Below, in pieces: positions 10,545 through 20,374 of a stretch of DNA of 64,000 nt. The DNA lies in contig JAHLMK010000009.1 in the NCBI GenBank assembly GCA_019915135.1, positions 1,116,001 through 1,180,000 of the forward strand. The letters are read 5' to 3'. This DNA comes from Strobilurus pachycystidiatus. Lineage: Eukaryota > Basidiomycota > Agaricomycetes > Agaricales > Physalacriaceae. Below the pieces are notes generated by a model, which saw only the letters and a program-made list of their open reading frames with translations, ran no database searches and was not told the origin of the DNA. Positions within the stretch are counted from its first letter, which is position 1. Each line of letters starts with the position of its first letter. A program made the position numbers and the translations under genes.

Positions 10545-11393
10545 TGTTACGACCTGACCCCGCCGTGACAAGGACCCGCTCATGAGAGACTACCCCTGTA
10601 GTCAACCCATAGCTTTCCTGCGAGCGTACCACGTACATCCTCGTATTGTGCTTGACTGGTCGTACTGTACCAGTCATAGGGGCCCTCGATGGTCGCACAT
10701 CCATCTCGCCAGAGACTGTGATACCGTAGGAACCTAATCCCAAGGCACGAGGCTCGCCGCCGGACCTAGTCCCAGGTGTGGCGTCGGGGAGCCTTCTCTC
10801 GTCGGAGTCAACGACGTTGGCGGAGGTATCGAAGGGAGACATGTGGGTGAGTCCTACCACGGAGAGCTCAGAGTGCCCAACGGGGTTGTATGGGGAAAAC
10901 TGGTTAAGGACGAAGTCTGAGTAGCTAGTACAACGCTGTCTCTGTATTTATACTAATCCCATGCTTGCTCGTCGTTCCTCTTCTCGAAGCTTCTACCACA
11001 TACTCCCGATGCGTCGGGAGTGGTCCGACGCTGCGGATGACGGAGATCCCGACATCCCGATGACCGCCCGACAGATCGATGACCGCCCATTGGTCGGGAA
11101 GGCGGGTTTGGTCGGGTACCGACTCCCGCCTGACTCACGCGGCCTAAGTATATTCCCGGGGTGTCTTACACCATGTGCGCTCGCTCCAAAGTGTATCCGG
11201 GAGGGCGGGAAGCCCGACAAGGGCGGGACTTCAGGATCCCGGTTCTGTCGCCATAAGGGATCGAACTCTCAACCCCTTGATATATCTCTCGGCATCTTCC
11301 GGTGTGGCGCTGGTTTATGTAGCCGTAGCATCAGGACGCCAAAGTGTGACCAAAGTGGAGGGCCTTGAGTTGCGGTGAGGCCACATCATGACA
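10545..11393 (-). mobile_element. Solo LTR (849 bp) inserted in gypsy gag
   Basis: On the minus strand it starts TGTCATGATGTGG and ends TCGTAACA. It is flanked by GAGAT on both sides (10540-10544 and 11394-11398), a 5-bp target duplication typical of LTR retrotransposons. Excising it rejoins the gag frame across NDNALIS. It carries a promoter-like TATAAATACAGAG box near 10945 (minus strand). It is homologous along its length to the LTR at 20375-21228, in opposite orientation. Confidence 0.9.
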
Positions 11394-12090
11394 GAGATGA
11401 GGGCGTTGTCGTTGAAACCGGTGTCGGCTTTGTACTCATCAAAGTCGATGAAGAAGGACTAGGCGTCTTGCCCCTTCTTCTGTTTTAATTTCTTGATCTC
11501 CTCCTGAGCGATCGTCCTCGAGTTGGTTCCTCCGAAGGCCTTCTTCTAGGCGTCCTTGAAGTCCGTATAAGTGAGGTATGGCTCCTCTCCTTTCTTGTAG
11601 AGGACAGTCTGCGTGCTGGCCCACTTGATAACGGCGGGCCCCTCGGTCATGTACAATAGCGCGGCAAACACTCTGTTGCGCACGGTCTCGTAGGCTCAAG
11701 GTTTGGAGGCAAAGAGGATGTGGAGTTGGGAGAAGAACGGCTCAATGCCATCTGCCTTCCCACTGAACTTGGCCGGGGTCCCAAAGCGCGCCTTGGATGC
11801 GCAATGTTACGCGGCTTGCGCCTGTGCTTGAGACGCGGCCAGCTGGACGCCGCTGAGCTCGACGATGCGCTGAAAAAGCTGAGCGTGGAGGTTCACCACC
11901 TCGTGGCTCCTGTTGATTTTGTCCTGCGTGATGATAGTAATGCGCTGGTTCAGATTGTCGAGGGCCGTCCCTATGCCACTGAACATGCTGTGCAGCTCTC
12001 TCTGCTCGTTGGTGGGCTCGGTGGCCGGGGTCATGGAGGCGTCTTTGATCCTCATAGTTGTTGGGTCGTTGGAGGGGGAGAGAACCGTAT

Positions 12091-12509
12091 TGTCAGCATC
12101 GGGCCTATTTTTCTATAGCGAGGGCGCATGAGGCAACGACTGGAGAGCGGTGTAAGAGGTAGTGTATTGAATCCCGGGGAAAAAACAATGGTTCTCTGAA
12201 GAACTACTCTACTAACTACTGATCCTTTTATACATTTCCCGACGCCCGACACCCAATGGGCGCGGGTGCGTCCCTCTGACTCATTCCCGAGTCATTGCAC
12301 GAGTCATCGCGCCATCTCGCCCGTGATTGGTCAGGAGCGCACCCTATCCCGCCCAATCCCACTTTCCCGTCAGCCGAGCTCCGCCACCATGTGCTACCGA
12401 CGGACGGCCGTCGGATTGATCCCGACAATGGGCGCGATAATGTCGCTCCCGCCCGCGTGGGCGCCGCCTTCGGTTGGCGAGGCGCCTGTGGCGCAATCAA
12501 GTCATGACA
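12091..12509 (-). mobile_element. 5' LTR of the minus-strand gypsy element
   Basis: On the minus strand it runs from TGTCATGACTTG to GATGCTGACA, so its ends form the short inverted repeat TGTCA/TGACA. TGTATAAAAGGATC near 12232 is a good TATA box, with a transcribed leader downstream. Gag starts 35 nt after it. The matching 3' LTR is not seen in the window. Length is 419 bp. Confidence 0.8.
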
Positions 12510-12564
12510 CCTGTACACCGTGTTCGCGCATTGTGTCCTGAGAGATGTTAAACAGAGGTCGCGA

Positions 12565-13146
12565 TCATGGAACAAGGCACCTCACGATGATCAAGGTCCG
12601 ATTGTTCTCGCCACAGTAAGCCGTGAGGGTAGAGCAGAGGAGATGAAGAATGGATGTTTGCTTTGCGATGGCCTGTGAAACATTGATAAGTAGTTATTGG
12701 ATAGATAATTTTGGACGCACGCTGAGGTCAGAGGGAACAGCGTAAACTTGACGTTGAGCAAATCTTGCTTGGAGTTGTTCCTCCTTGAGGTTGAGGACGT
12801 TGACCATAAGAATGCAGAGTCGTTCCTCAAGGCAGCTTCCCTGGAGATGATAGTGAGAACGTCGTTAGCCTGGTGAAAGATTACGCACTGCCAAAAAGAT
12901 GTCCCAATCACGCTTGGTTTCATCAGACCATGCTGTGCTCTTGAGGCCACAAATATACTGTCCGACACCGATAAGTGCAGAGGATGTGAGGACCACGGGA
13001 ACCATTTCGTTGTTGCTGCTTGACAGTGCAGTATTGGCGGCATGCGAGGCGATTTGATCTGGGGAAGGCAGATCACCAAAGTCGGAGTCTACTTCGGGAA
13101 TTTCACTTGTGAGAGAGTTCATGAAATCTTCGAGTGAGTTTGACAT
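12565..13146 (-). CDS. Hypothetical 161-aa protein, divergent from the transposase-like gene
   Basis: Three minus-strand exons (13146-12889, 12840-12721, 12672-12565) join in phase through two GT-AG introns of about 48 nt, both starting GTGCGT. The product starts MSNSLEDFMNSLTSEI and is acidic at first. It then has a region reading GQYICGLKSTAWSDETKRDW and a helical segment (NVLNLKEEQLQARFAQRQVY). No family is recognised. The intact frame across three exons supports a real gene. It is divergently placed about 320 bp from the transposase-like gene, and a second small minus-strand gene lies at that gene's far end, so it may be an accessory gene of the same mobile unit. Confidence 0.6.
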
Positions 13147-13469
13147 GGTGGAGGAGGATGAGAATAAAGACAGCGCACCGGTAAATTTTATATTCCTTGA
13201 AGATGTCGCATTGTTCTCCAGAGTCCACTTTGCTTTTACTGTCAAGGAAAGTCAATGGTCGCCTTTGCAAAGCGTGGAAGAGGGCAATGGCCGCAAACTT
13301 TGTCAATGGTCTGGTTGTAGTCAAAGAGAGAGAACACGGACCATGTGATCGACTGGTCAGTCAGTGTCCATGAGGTAATTTGATCGGCTTCAATTCTTGG
13401 ACTATCGCTGTCAAATTTAAGAGCATTGCAAGACTTCGCTCAGTGCCATACCAAAATTGGACGCACGCA

Positions 13470-14886
13470 ATGGCTCCACAGAAAGCATGGCCTCCAGGTG
13501 CGTCAAATACACAGAATTATCCTCTTGCCATTGACCCCATTTTTAGGATTTGAGATGAAGCCCGGTTCAAATGAGAAGAACGGTCGCTGCATTGCCTGCT
13601 TTGCCCACGACCCTTCCGCAAAAGGAGCTAATTGGATGCTGAAGGCATCCGCATCTACGCATCTCGAGTCTCAGCATCATCTCACCGTTCTCGAGCACAT
13701 TCAACGAGAGGAGAAACAGGCTGAAGACCAGCAAAACAAAGTCAACACAATATATCAGCAGCCAACAGTCCCGCCGTTAGCAGCCACCAATGCCCATGCT
13801 GCGACACATACATCTCGGGCCTCCATGTTTGGTACAGAGTCAGCTGCTGAATCTGTGCCATCCTGCTTCGCTTTCGAAGACGATGTCAATATGGGCTTTC
13901 CTGCTCCTGGCATGGATGGAGACGCTATTCGACGCATTGTTCTTGAGCAATTTACTTTGCTGTCAGAGCAGTCTGAACACCGTGCACTCTTTGGCGACGG
14001 AGAAGATGATGACGATGACATTACTCTCAGCACCGTAACAGATTAATTGCGCACAATGAGTATGTATCTCTTCTCAGACAAATTCCATTCGAAACGACTA
14101 ACAGCAGTACAGGATTTACTGAGACGGCAGAGGCCAAGACAAATAGCTCGATACTAACCCCTCCCGACCCAAATTATTTCCCTTATCTGAATAAAACTAT
14201 TATGTTTCTCAACATCCTCAATAATCTTCCACGTCTGCACATGTCCAGTGCACAGATACAATTCCTTCTCTTCATTCTGAAAACTCTCAAGGTGTCCAAT
14301 ACACCGTTGTATGACGCCTTTTGTAAACATCAGACGGAACTCAACAATAAGTGTAGCGTCAAAACTACTGCACATACGTCAGCCCTGGGCAACAAATTCT
14401 ACGTCAATGATATTTGTGACACTGTTGCTCAGACGGTCTCAAATCCGGAGCTGGCCACCCTGCTGCAGTTCTATCCCAAAGAGACGGAAGACAGTTCTGT
14501 TTCCGAGGTCTGGGAAGCGCGCCGGTGGCAGGAACTCCGTCAGAGCGCACGCTGATGTACTCTAATGGATTCCGTTGGTTCTTCATTGATGAAGTCTCAT
14601 GTCTACAAGATGATTGACTAGTGATTGCACGCAATTGAGTCATTTGACGCGGCCAACTTACAGCTAAATGCTCAGTTGTTGCTCTTACAAATGATGGCTG
14701 GAATATCTTGGAGGCAAGCAAAGTCATCCCTGCGACACAGTTCCGATTCTCAGCTCCCGAGCTTCAAGAGCGGCTACAAGCACACCCTTGGTGCTCTGGC
14801 CTAGAAGAAATTCCTTCAACTATCAGTACTCTTCGCGAGTTGGCAGGAGATGAAGATTTTTTCACCGTATTCCAACCTGTTTGGTC
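13470..14886 (+). pseudogene. Large transposase-like protein, N-terminal part
   Basis: The start is ATG 13470 (MAPQKAWPP). An intron at 13498-13546 leads into a Cys/His finger (CIACFAHD...HLESQHH), a coiled linker and an acidic stretch (GDGEDDDDD). After a further intron near 14035-14115 the conserved core begins (NILNNLPRLHMSSAQIQFLL, later NKFYVNDICDTV and FYPKETEDSSVSEVWEA). A 1-nt frame change near 14533, plus in-frame stops at 14616-14650 in otherwise conserved sequence, show decay. The family recurs in agaricomycete genomes in my recollection and looks transposon-encoded, but I cannot name its superfamily. At 14886 the frame runs into MITE 1; the continuation is on the other strand at 16857. 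Confidence 0.7.
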
Positions 14887-15326
14887 TAGAGATCCCCACG
14901 AGTTATTCAATGATCTGAACCTTGATCCTCAGAGAGGATATCCTCTCCAAAATTAAATAAACCTTGATCCTTTCAATGATCCTTAAGTTCGGATCATTGA
15001 GCAGTTCAAATCAAGGATCATTGAATGATCCTTTTATGTTTGGGTGATAGATGTCTGATGTTTGATAGAATATGCATGCATAATCATCAATATGAACCAT
15101 TGAAAGCTGTTTAAGTACTGTGGAAGCTTTTTTGTACTTGTATTTGCATAAAGTTAATGATTCAACAATGATCCTTCAATGATTTTTACCTTCAGTGAAT
15201 GAACCTTGATCCTTACAATGATCCTTAGGTTCGGATCATTGACATGTTAATGATTTGAACTTCGGATCAAAGTTAAGGTTCGGATTAAGGATATTCTCTA
15301 CTTCTAATGACTCGTGAAGATCTCTA
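14887..15326. mobile_element. 440-bp hAT-like MITE, copy 1
   Basis: Ends TAGAGATCCCCACGAGT and, inverted, TAGAGATCTTCACGAGT give terminal inverted repeats of about 20 bp. The interior is rich in AATGATCC and GGATCATTG words and has no ORF. The left flank is GTTTGGTC and the right flank GTAGCAGG, an unmatched pair; each is the complement of a flank of copy 2. An 8-bp duplication and a TAG-type terminus suggest mobilisation by a hAT transposase. It is nearly identical to copy 2, in inverted orientation. Confidence 0.9.
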
Positions 15327-15520
15327 GTAGCAGGGGGAGGGAGGAAGACGGTGCTTCCGCGGAGGTGATATCCGTGAACGGAGTTTGTGGTGGAACAAGA
15401 TGTAGGTTTCGCCCGCGGGTGCGCTCCTCGAGCGACCCGAGGGGTTTCAGACGACCTTTCGGGAACCAGGAAGATGGCGAGGCCTTGTGCCTGTCGGACA
15501 TCCGGGCCAAGATCATAACA
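15327..15520 (-). mobile_element. 5' fragment of a solo LTR, carried in the inverted segment
   Basis: Read on the minus strand it starts TGTTATGATCTTGG directly after transposase coding sequence (...AGAAAGC) and runs to the MITE target sequence CCTGCTAC. Its continuation with a TATA box is at 17298-18210 on the plus strand. It belongs to the LTR that had inserted into the transposase-like gene before the MITE and the inversion. Confidence 0.65.
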
Positions 15521-16857
15521 GCTTTCTATCCTCAATCCAGTATCCGCCAGCGGCCACTCAAGACATGTTTGACACGCTTGATGGAGGAGAATTTGTGGGC
15601 AATGTCTCGACTGGGCGCCTGGTGATTACTGAGGACTGAGCAGAGACGGAAAATGGCATTATAGCATTCGTAGATTTTGGTTGAATTACGAATGACAGGC
15701 CCAAACCGACAAATATCCTTGATGAGATGAGGAAGGAGATGTAACTTGATCTTTGTGACAATTTTAGAAGGATCCACTGCATCGAAAGCGTCCAACATGT
15801 TCGCAATAAGGGTTTCCATCTCACGGAGGTATTCATCCATGTCATTGATCTTGTGTTTCCAAAGCACAGTGCCCAATTCACCGACGGCTTTGACCAAACA
15901 GAATTGTTCATCATTCGTGATGTTGTAAACATGGAACGGCATTGTCTGCATCAATGTCTTGAAATGCTTCCCAATTAACAATTTGCAATACTGCAGCATG
16001 TACACAGCGCGGATAGGCAGGACAGAAAGACCGTCCAGATTGGTCGATTGTAGACGCACAGCAAATAGAGCCTGATTGACCTTGCTCCAAGAAGTGTGAA
16101 GCATGTGCCAGACATACTTGATAATCCTAAGCAGAATAGTATGAAGAATTTTGACGGGTGTGTCCTGTGTTGGGTTGAGGCCAGCAAAATCAAGAAGCGG
16201 ATTCACTTTGTCGCCGGGTTGACTGTCAAGCCACTCCAGAAGCTCAGCAGAGACCTCCTTGATTGTCTTTTTGGGATGTGCTTTGCAAATGGCAGCACAT
16301 TTCTGGAGGAGGATGTCAATCCAATGCTGAGCAACCTTATCCTTCACACCAGATTCCGTCTGCCTATCTGTCACAGCCTTTTTTACGCCATGAGTAGCGC
16401 AGCGCAGCTGTTCCTGAATCTTGTCTCACGTTTCTTGCGCAGTGCACAACACCCCAGTACAGTGGAGAGAATGGTAACTGGCATTCGATTTAGTGACAGT
16501 GTATTTACCGCCAACATGACACTTTTGGCACTTTTGATTCCCATTGCCACCAATATGTGATGCCTCTTTCGACTGCTGAGGATTGTCGGCTGGAAGCGAT
16601 GGGATGAGAATTTGGATTTAACACATCCGGCCTGTGGCGGCATTGTAGCAGTGTATTGGATTTGTGTGTGTTGCCTTGACTTGATAGCGTATGACGGAGA
16701 ACTGTTCTGCGGTTGAAGCGTGATGCAACGTCAAAATGAAGTCCACGCAGAATTCCTGCTGGAGCATCTGTCCCGGTAGGTTTGCGCAACTTCCATAGAA
16801 ATTCATGTGTTTGTTGTATTGCTTGCTACGGTTGCCGGATACGTTGTTGGACCAAAC
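15521..16857 (-). pseudogene. Large transposase-like protein, middle part (inverted)
   Basis: Reading from 16857, the first codons (VWSNNVSGNRSKQYNKH) continue the frame that ends at 14886 in FFTVFQPV. The segment then gives CANLPGQMLQQEFCVDF, THTNPIHCYNAATGR, a stop, and a Cys-X2-Cys motif (NQKCQKCHVGG). A long open frame (16374-15532) follows with NPLLDFAGLNPTQDTPVKIL, GKHFKTLMQTMPFHV and IRNSTKIYECYNAIFRLCSV. These are the most conserved-looking blocks of the family. The strand is opposite to the N- and C-terminal parts because the segment has been flipped between two MITEs. Confidence 0.75.
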
Positions 16858-17297
16858 TAGAGATCTTCACGAGTCATTAGAAGTAGAGAATATCCTTAAT
16901 CCGAACCTTAACTTTGATCCGAAGTTCAAATCATTAACATGTCAATGATCCGAACCTAAGGATCATTGTAAGGATCAAGGTTCATTCACTGAAGGTAAAA
17001 ATCATTGAAGGATCATTGTTGAATCATTAACTTTATGCAAATACAAGTACAAAAAAGCTTCCACAGTACTTAAACAGCTTTCAATGGTTCATATTGATGA
17101 TTATGCATGCATATTCTATCAAACATCAGACATCTATCACCCAAACATAAAAGGATCATTCAATGATCCTTGATTCGAACTGCTCAATGATCCGAACTTA
17201 AGGATCATTGAAAGGATCAAGGTTTATTTAATTTTGGAGAGGATATCCTCTCTGAGGATCAAGGTTCAGATCATTGAATAACTCGTGGGGATCTCTA
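16858..17297. mobile_element. 440-bp hAT-like MITE, copy 2 (inverted)
   Basis: The same length and sequence as copy 1 read in the other direction. The left flank GACCAAAC (16850-16857) is the complement of the left flank of copy 1. The right flank CCTGCTAC (17298-17305) is the complement of the right flank of copy 1. The near identity of the two copies indicates recent transposition or gene conversion. Confidence 0.9.
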
Positions 17298-18210
17298 CCT
17301 GCTACGTACCATTGGATACAACCTTACGAGAAGCCAGCGTAATCAAGTTGCGGACTCTCTCTGTCATTTCGACACCTCAGGGAAACCCTAGCGAACTAAG
17401 TAACATGCGCGCCCACATCCGGATCACTCGGTCCAACTACAGGGAAGTCTGAAGGAACACTCTCGCCACATCACCTACCGAACTCGCTCGTACAAGTCTA
17501 GACTCAGTAGGGCGGTCGACCGCCGTAGGAGAAAGGCGCGCCCGACCGTCTCCGCTCGGCCGAGGACCTTTCCCGATCGCCCGCCCCTCACACAACTATG
17601 TTCACGAGGGCTCTCTCCTCTGATAGAGCTGGCTGGCACTTCTTGAGAAGAAGCACCACGCGCTCTCATGATACCGCCCGCCCTATTGCGCTCATCGCCA
17701 TCGATTCCGCCTCACGACCGCATGGGTGGATCCCGCCGCTGATCGGCATCGACTCCCGCCGCGTCGGCTGACAACCCGCCATCGCCGGACAGGCCTGGGT
17801 CGTTTACGCTTTTAGCCGGAACCTTGAAGAAGGTTCTTGATGTTTGGAGAATGAGTCAGGAGCGCCCTTTTTGGGTAGATGGCGAGACAGCGCGGTCCCG
17901 CCGCCCGACGTATAAATACAGCGCTATCATACTTGTAAAACCTTAGAGTGGACTTTACGTTTAATCATCCCGTTCTTCGTTCTCGTCCCCGTCTCCTCAT
18001 CCAACAAACCGTCCTCTTAGCTATCGACCGGGTCGATCTCTAAGTGAAGGCCCTCTCGTGAGAACAGACCAATGGACAACTCGGAGAGTTTGTCTGATTG
18101 ACATCTCGACTCCCATTCGTGTTGATTCCTGCCAGCGGAACACCTTCAATCTCGACAGACAGGCCGACCTACCCAAGACCCTAGGACGGACGCTAACAAA
18201 AGCCGATTCA
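17298..18210 (+). mobile_element. Remainder of the solo LTR inserted in the transposase-like gene
   Basis: This stretch lacks coding continuity. It is GC-rich upstream and has TATAAATACAGCG near 17911, followed by a pyrimidine-rich leader, as expected of an LTR promoter. It ends about 18210 (AGCCGATTCA), where transposase coding sequence resumes. With the 194-bp fragment at 15327-15520 it makes an LTR of about 1.1 kb. A duplication of AAGC or CAAGC at the two gene junctions is possible but short. Confidence 0.6.
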
Positions 18211-19171
18211 AGCAGCACTGTTGGTACGAGACCTTCTGCGGACCCAACATGTTGTTCAACAACATCTTGGATGGGTTCCTATCTCACCAGTTGAACCAGG
18301 ATCAGTCCATGCGATCTCGAAGGCAAAGACAGTTTTGATGGATTGGAAAGTCACCAGGGCCTCCAAGACAACAGATACTGCACTTGACATCAAGACGCGC
18401 GGTATCAAGATTTCTGACAGTCAAGGATGGAAAGATGGTGTGGTGGTGACATCGCAATCAGGCAATGTGTGTGTCAAGGGATCCTGGGTATTTGCACGCT
18501 GCGATGGCCCAGATTCAGCAGCAGTAATTGGGCGGATCTAAGAGATCATCGTTTCAGGAAAGGCTGCGTCTCTCTCCACAGCAGGCCTGGTGTTGCTCAA
18601 CATCTTCTTCCTTGGAGCAGCCAAACATCCCAATTTTAGCCTTCCCATCCTGACGCGGCACAACTCCCCGGCTACCTCTAAGCACAAACCGTGCGATCAA
18701 GCGACATCCTCTTTTGCTTCTCTGCTCAGCATGATTGTCGTTTCTGAGATTGCCTGGCTTCAGCAACCCCCGCTCTACGCCAAGAACGTGAGGACACAAC
18801 CCTGAGCATACAGACAACGAACACTTCATCATCAACCTGTATGGGCTGCACAACACAGCTCTTTTACGGCAATCACTTCCTCGGCAGTTAGTTGAACCCC
18901 AACTTCTATTTTCAGATCGTTCGAGTTTTCACAACAAGCGAGCTGCGGCACTGAGACTTCAAAACACGACTAAGCGAGCAGACAATGCAGAGAAACGAAG
19001 GAAGGCAAGGATGGAAAAGCAGAAGCAGAAAGAAAAGGAGAAGAAACTTATTGTTGCGGAGGAAAGCAAAGTATCTGTCGAGTTAGAAAATTCAGCTGAA
19101 GATGATAGCATTGGTGACATTCAGGGTAGTACAGAAGACAAGCCCGCACAGAAGCATTGCAGGGGGGAATA
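18211..19171 (+). pseudogene. Large transposase-like protein, C-terminal part
   Basis: Coding resumes with RDLLRTQHVVQQHLGWVP and continues to GSWVFARCDGPDSAAVIGRI, where a TAA interrupts the frame. The remaining conserved stretch (to about 18805) follows. A second frame (from about 18805) gives NTALLRQSLPRQLVEPQ and a highly charged lysine/arginine/glutamate tail (RRKARMEKQKQKEKEKK). The charged tail suggests nucleic-acid binding or nuclear localisation. Stops and frame changes make this a pseudogene. It completes the protein begun at 13470. Confidence 0.6.
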
Positions 19172-19210
19172 GAATATATTGTACAGTTCAGCAGCGTCAA
19201 AAGAGTAATT

Positions 19211-19814
19211 TCAGTCGCAGCGGGCACGCTTGTAAGGACGCTGCTGTTTGTTCTTGACACTGGGACTTCCAAAATTGGGAGGGTTCAACGGCAATGTTGG
19301 CACTGGGCCGGGAAAGGGCAAGCGATACGCTGCACGGATGTTGCTCCTTGTTGCCTTGGCCGACTGGAAAAGCTGTGTCAAAGGAGAGTTGGGGACTGAA
19401 TTGGGATGAGTCTCATAATACTTGAGGACATCCACGTGCTCCAGCTTGAGACATTCTGCAATATTGCCAGGGTGCTTTGGACGATGGAAGCTGGGCGCTT
19501 TGGAATCTGGCCAAGTAAGCTCGGGATGAAAGAGCTCAATATCGGGACAGCCATTGGGAGTACGTGAACCAAGAGGAGGAAGTGTGGGGTGAGGACGAGG
19601 ATCAGGCGACGGAGGTTGGGGAGTAGTCGTCGCTGATGGCAAAACGGGGTCAGCAAAGTGGGAGAGTGCCTGTACCAAGGCAGTCAGAGCCTGCAGGGTG
19701 CGCTCGTCACCGTTAACGGTGATATTGATGTTGATATTCTGCAGTGATGAGCAATGCTTGCGTGAAATCAATGAGTGAACAGAGTCTTACCACAATAACC
19801 TGATTCTTGGACAT
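19211..19814 (-). CDS. Hypothetical 183-aa protein
   Basis: Exon 1 (19814-19791) encodes MSKNQVIV. A 52-nt intron starting GTAAGA leads to exon 2 (19738-19211) in phase. The product continues NINITVNGDERTLQALTALV, has a proline-rich middle and ends in a basic tail (KNKQQRPYKRARCD). A TATAAAA-like box lies about 45 nt upstream of the start (near 19858). No family is recognised. The gene converges on the C-terminal end of the transposase-like gene and may be an accessory gene of the same element. Confidence 0.55.
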
Positions 19815-20374
19815 GATGCAGTGCGTTGCTGAGGAGAGTGCATGCCGAGACCTGTTTTATACCCAGAAGAAGACCATGCACCAAGGCTTTTGTTGTTGGT
19901 GTCGGATTGACCCAGCTAAGGTATGGAATGAATGTGGGCAGAAATGGCTGAGGGACATTGTCATTAATTGTCAAACAGATGGGTAAAATATATGGATTCT
20001 TATTTTATTCCACAGATCTAACTACGTCAGGTCAATTTGACCTCAAACCACTTTGGTGGTATACACCGTTAATAACAAATTACCGTACTCTTATACAACC
20101 AAAACAGCCCTTATCCTCGATACGCAGCCCTAAATACTCTATAACTTTCTGATCCTGCTAAGTATAAGAATTTGAGGTTTGTCGGCCTTTCAGAGCAAAT
20201 GCTGTAAGATTACTAGGCTGGGGGCTAGAAGAAGACGCAAGGGGAACCTTGTGCAACCCACTCAGCCCACATTTACTGATTATAGCACCAGCTGTGGGAC
20301 AGGAAAGCCAAGAGGTTACCTCAAGGGGTTTGGATGCATCTATTGATGTACTTAGTGAACTCAAACCAGTTAAC
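19815..20374. other. No recognised gene
   Basis: Short ORFs occur on both strands at 20158-20374 but none has a recognisable motif or a supported splice structure. AGGTCAATTTGACCT near 20028 is a small palindrome. Confidence 0.4.

Larger units (their letters stand above)
7925..12055 (-). pseudogene. Ty3/gypsy gag (and possible pre-protease) pseudogene, split by two LTRs
   Basis: The minus-strand start ATG is at 12055, 35 nt inside the 5' LTR edge. The first part (12055-11394) holds a helical N-terminus and the retrotransposon gag signature (KFSGKADGIEPFFSQLHILF, later IDFDEYKADTGFNDNALIS) with in-frame TGA/TAG codons. It continues after the solo LTR as SLLRHQLDSSLVERITKMEN (10544 to about 10269). 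It resumes beyond the second LTR-like element at 8594 with a zinc knuckle CYNCGKSGHFARNC, then an acidic region and a stretch ending near 7925 (ITLKFLSQEQDGKTVPI). Several stops and at least one frame change (near 8427) show it is dead. The product would be the capsid/nucleocapsid protein; reverse transcriptase and integrase are not present. Confidence 0.8.

Noticed and set aside
14887..15326. A Tc1/mariner MITE with TA target sites
   Set aside because: A TA lies at both ends, but the flanking 8-bp matches just outside it fit a hAT-type duplication better, making TA part of the element.
14887..17297. A single transposon with 440-bp terminal inverted repeats carrying the middle ORF
   Set aside because: Each 440-bp unit has its own terminal inverted repeats, and the exchanged 8-bp flanks require two separate insertions followed by inversion. 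The enclosed ORF is the missing middle of the surrounding gene.
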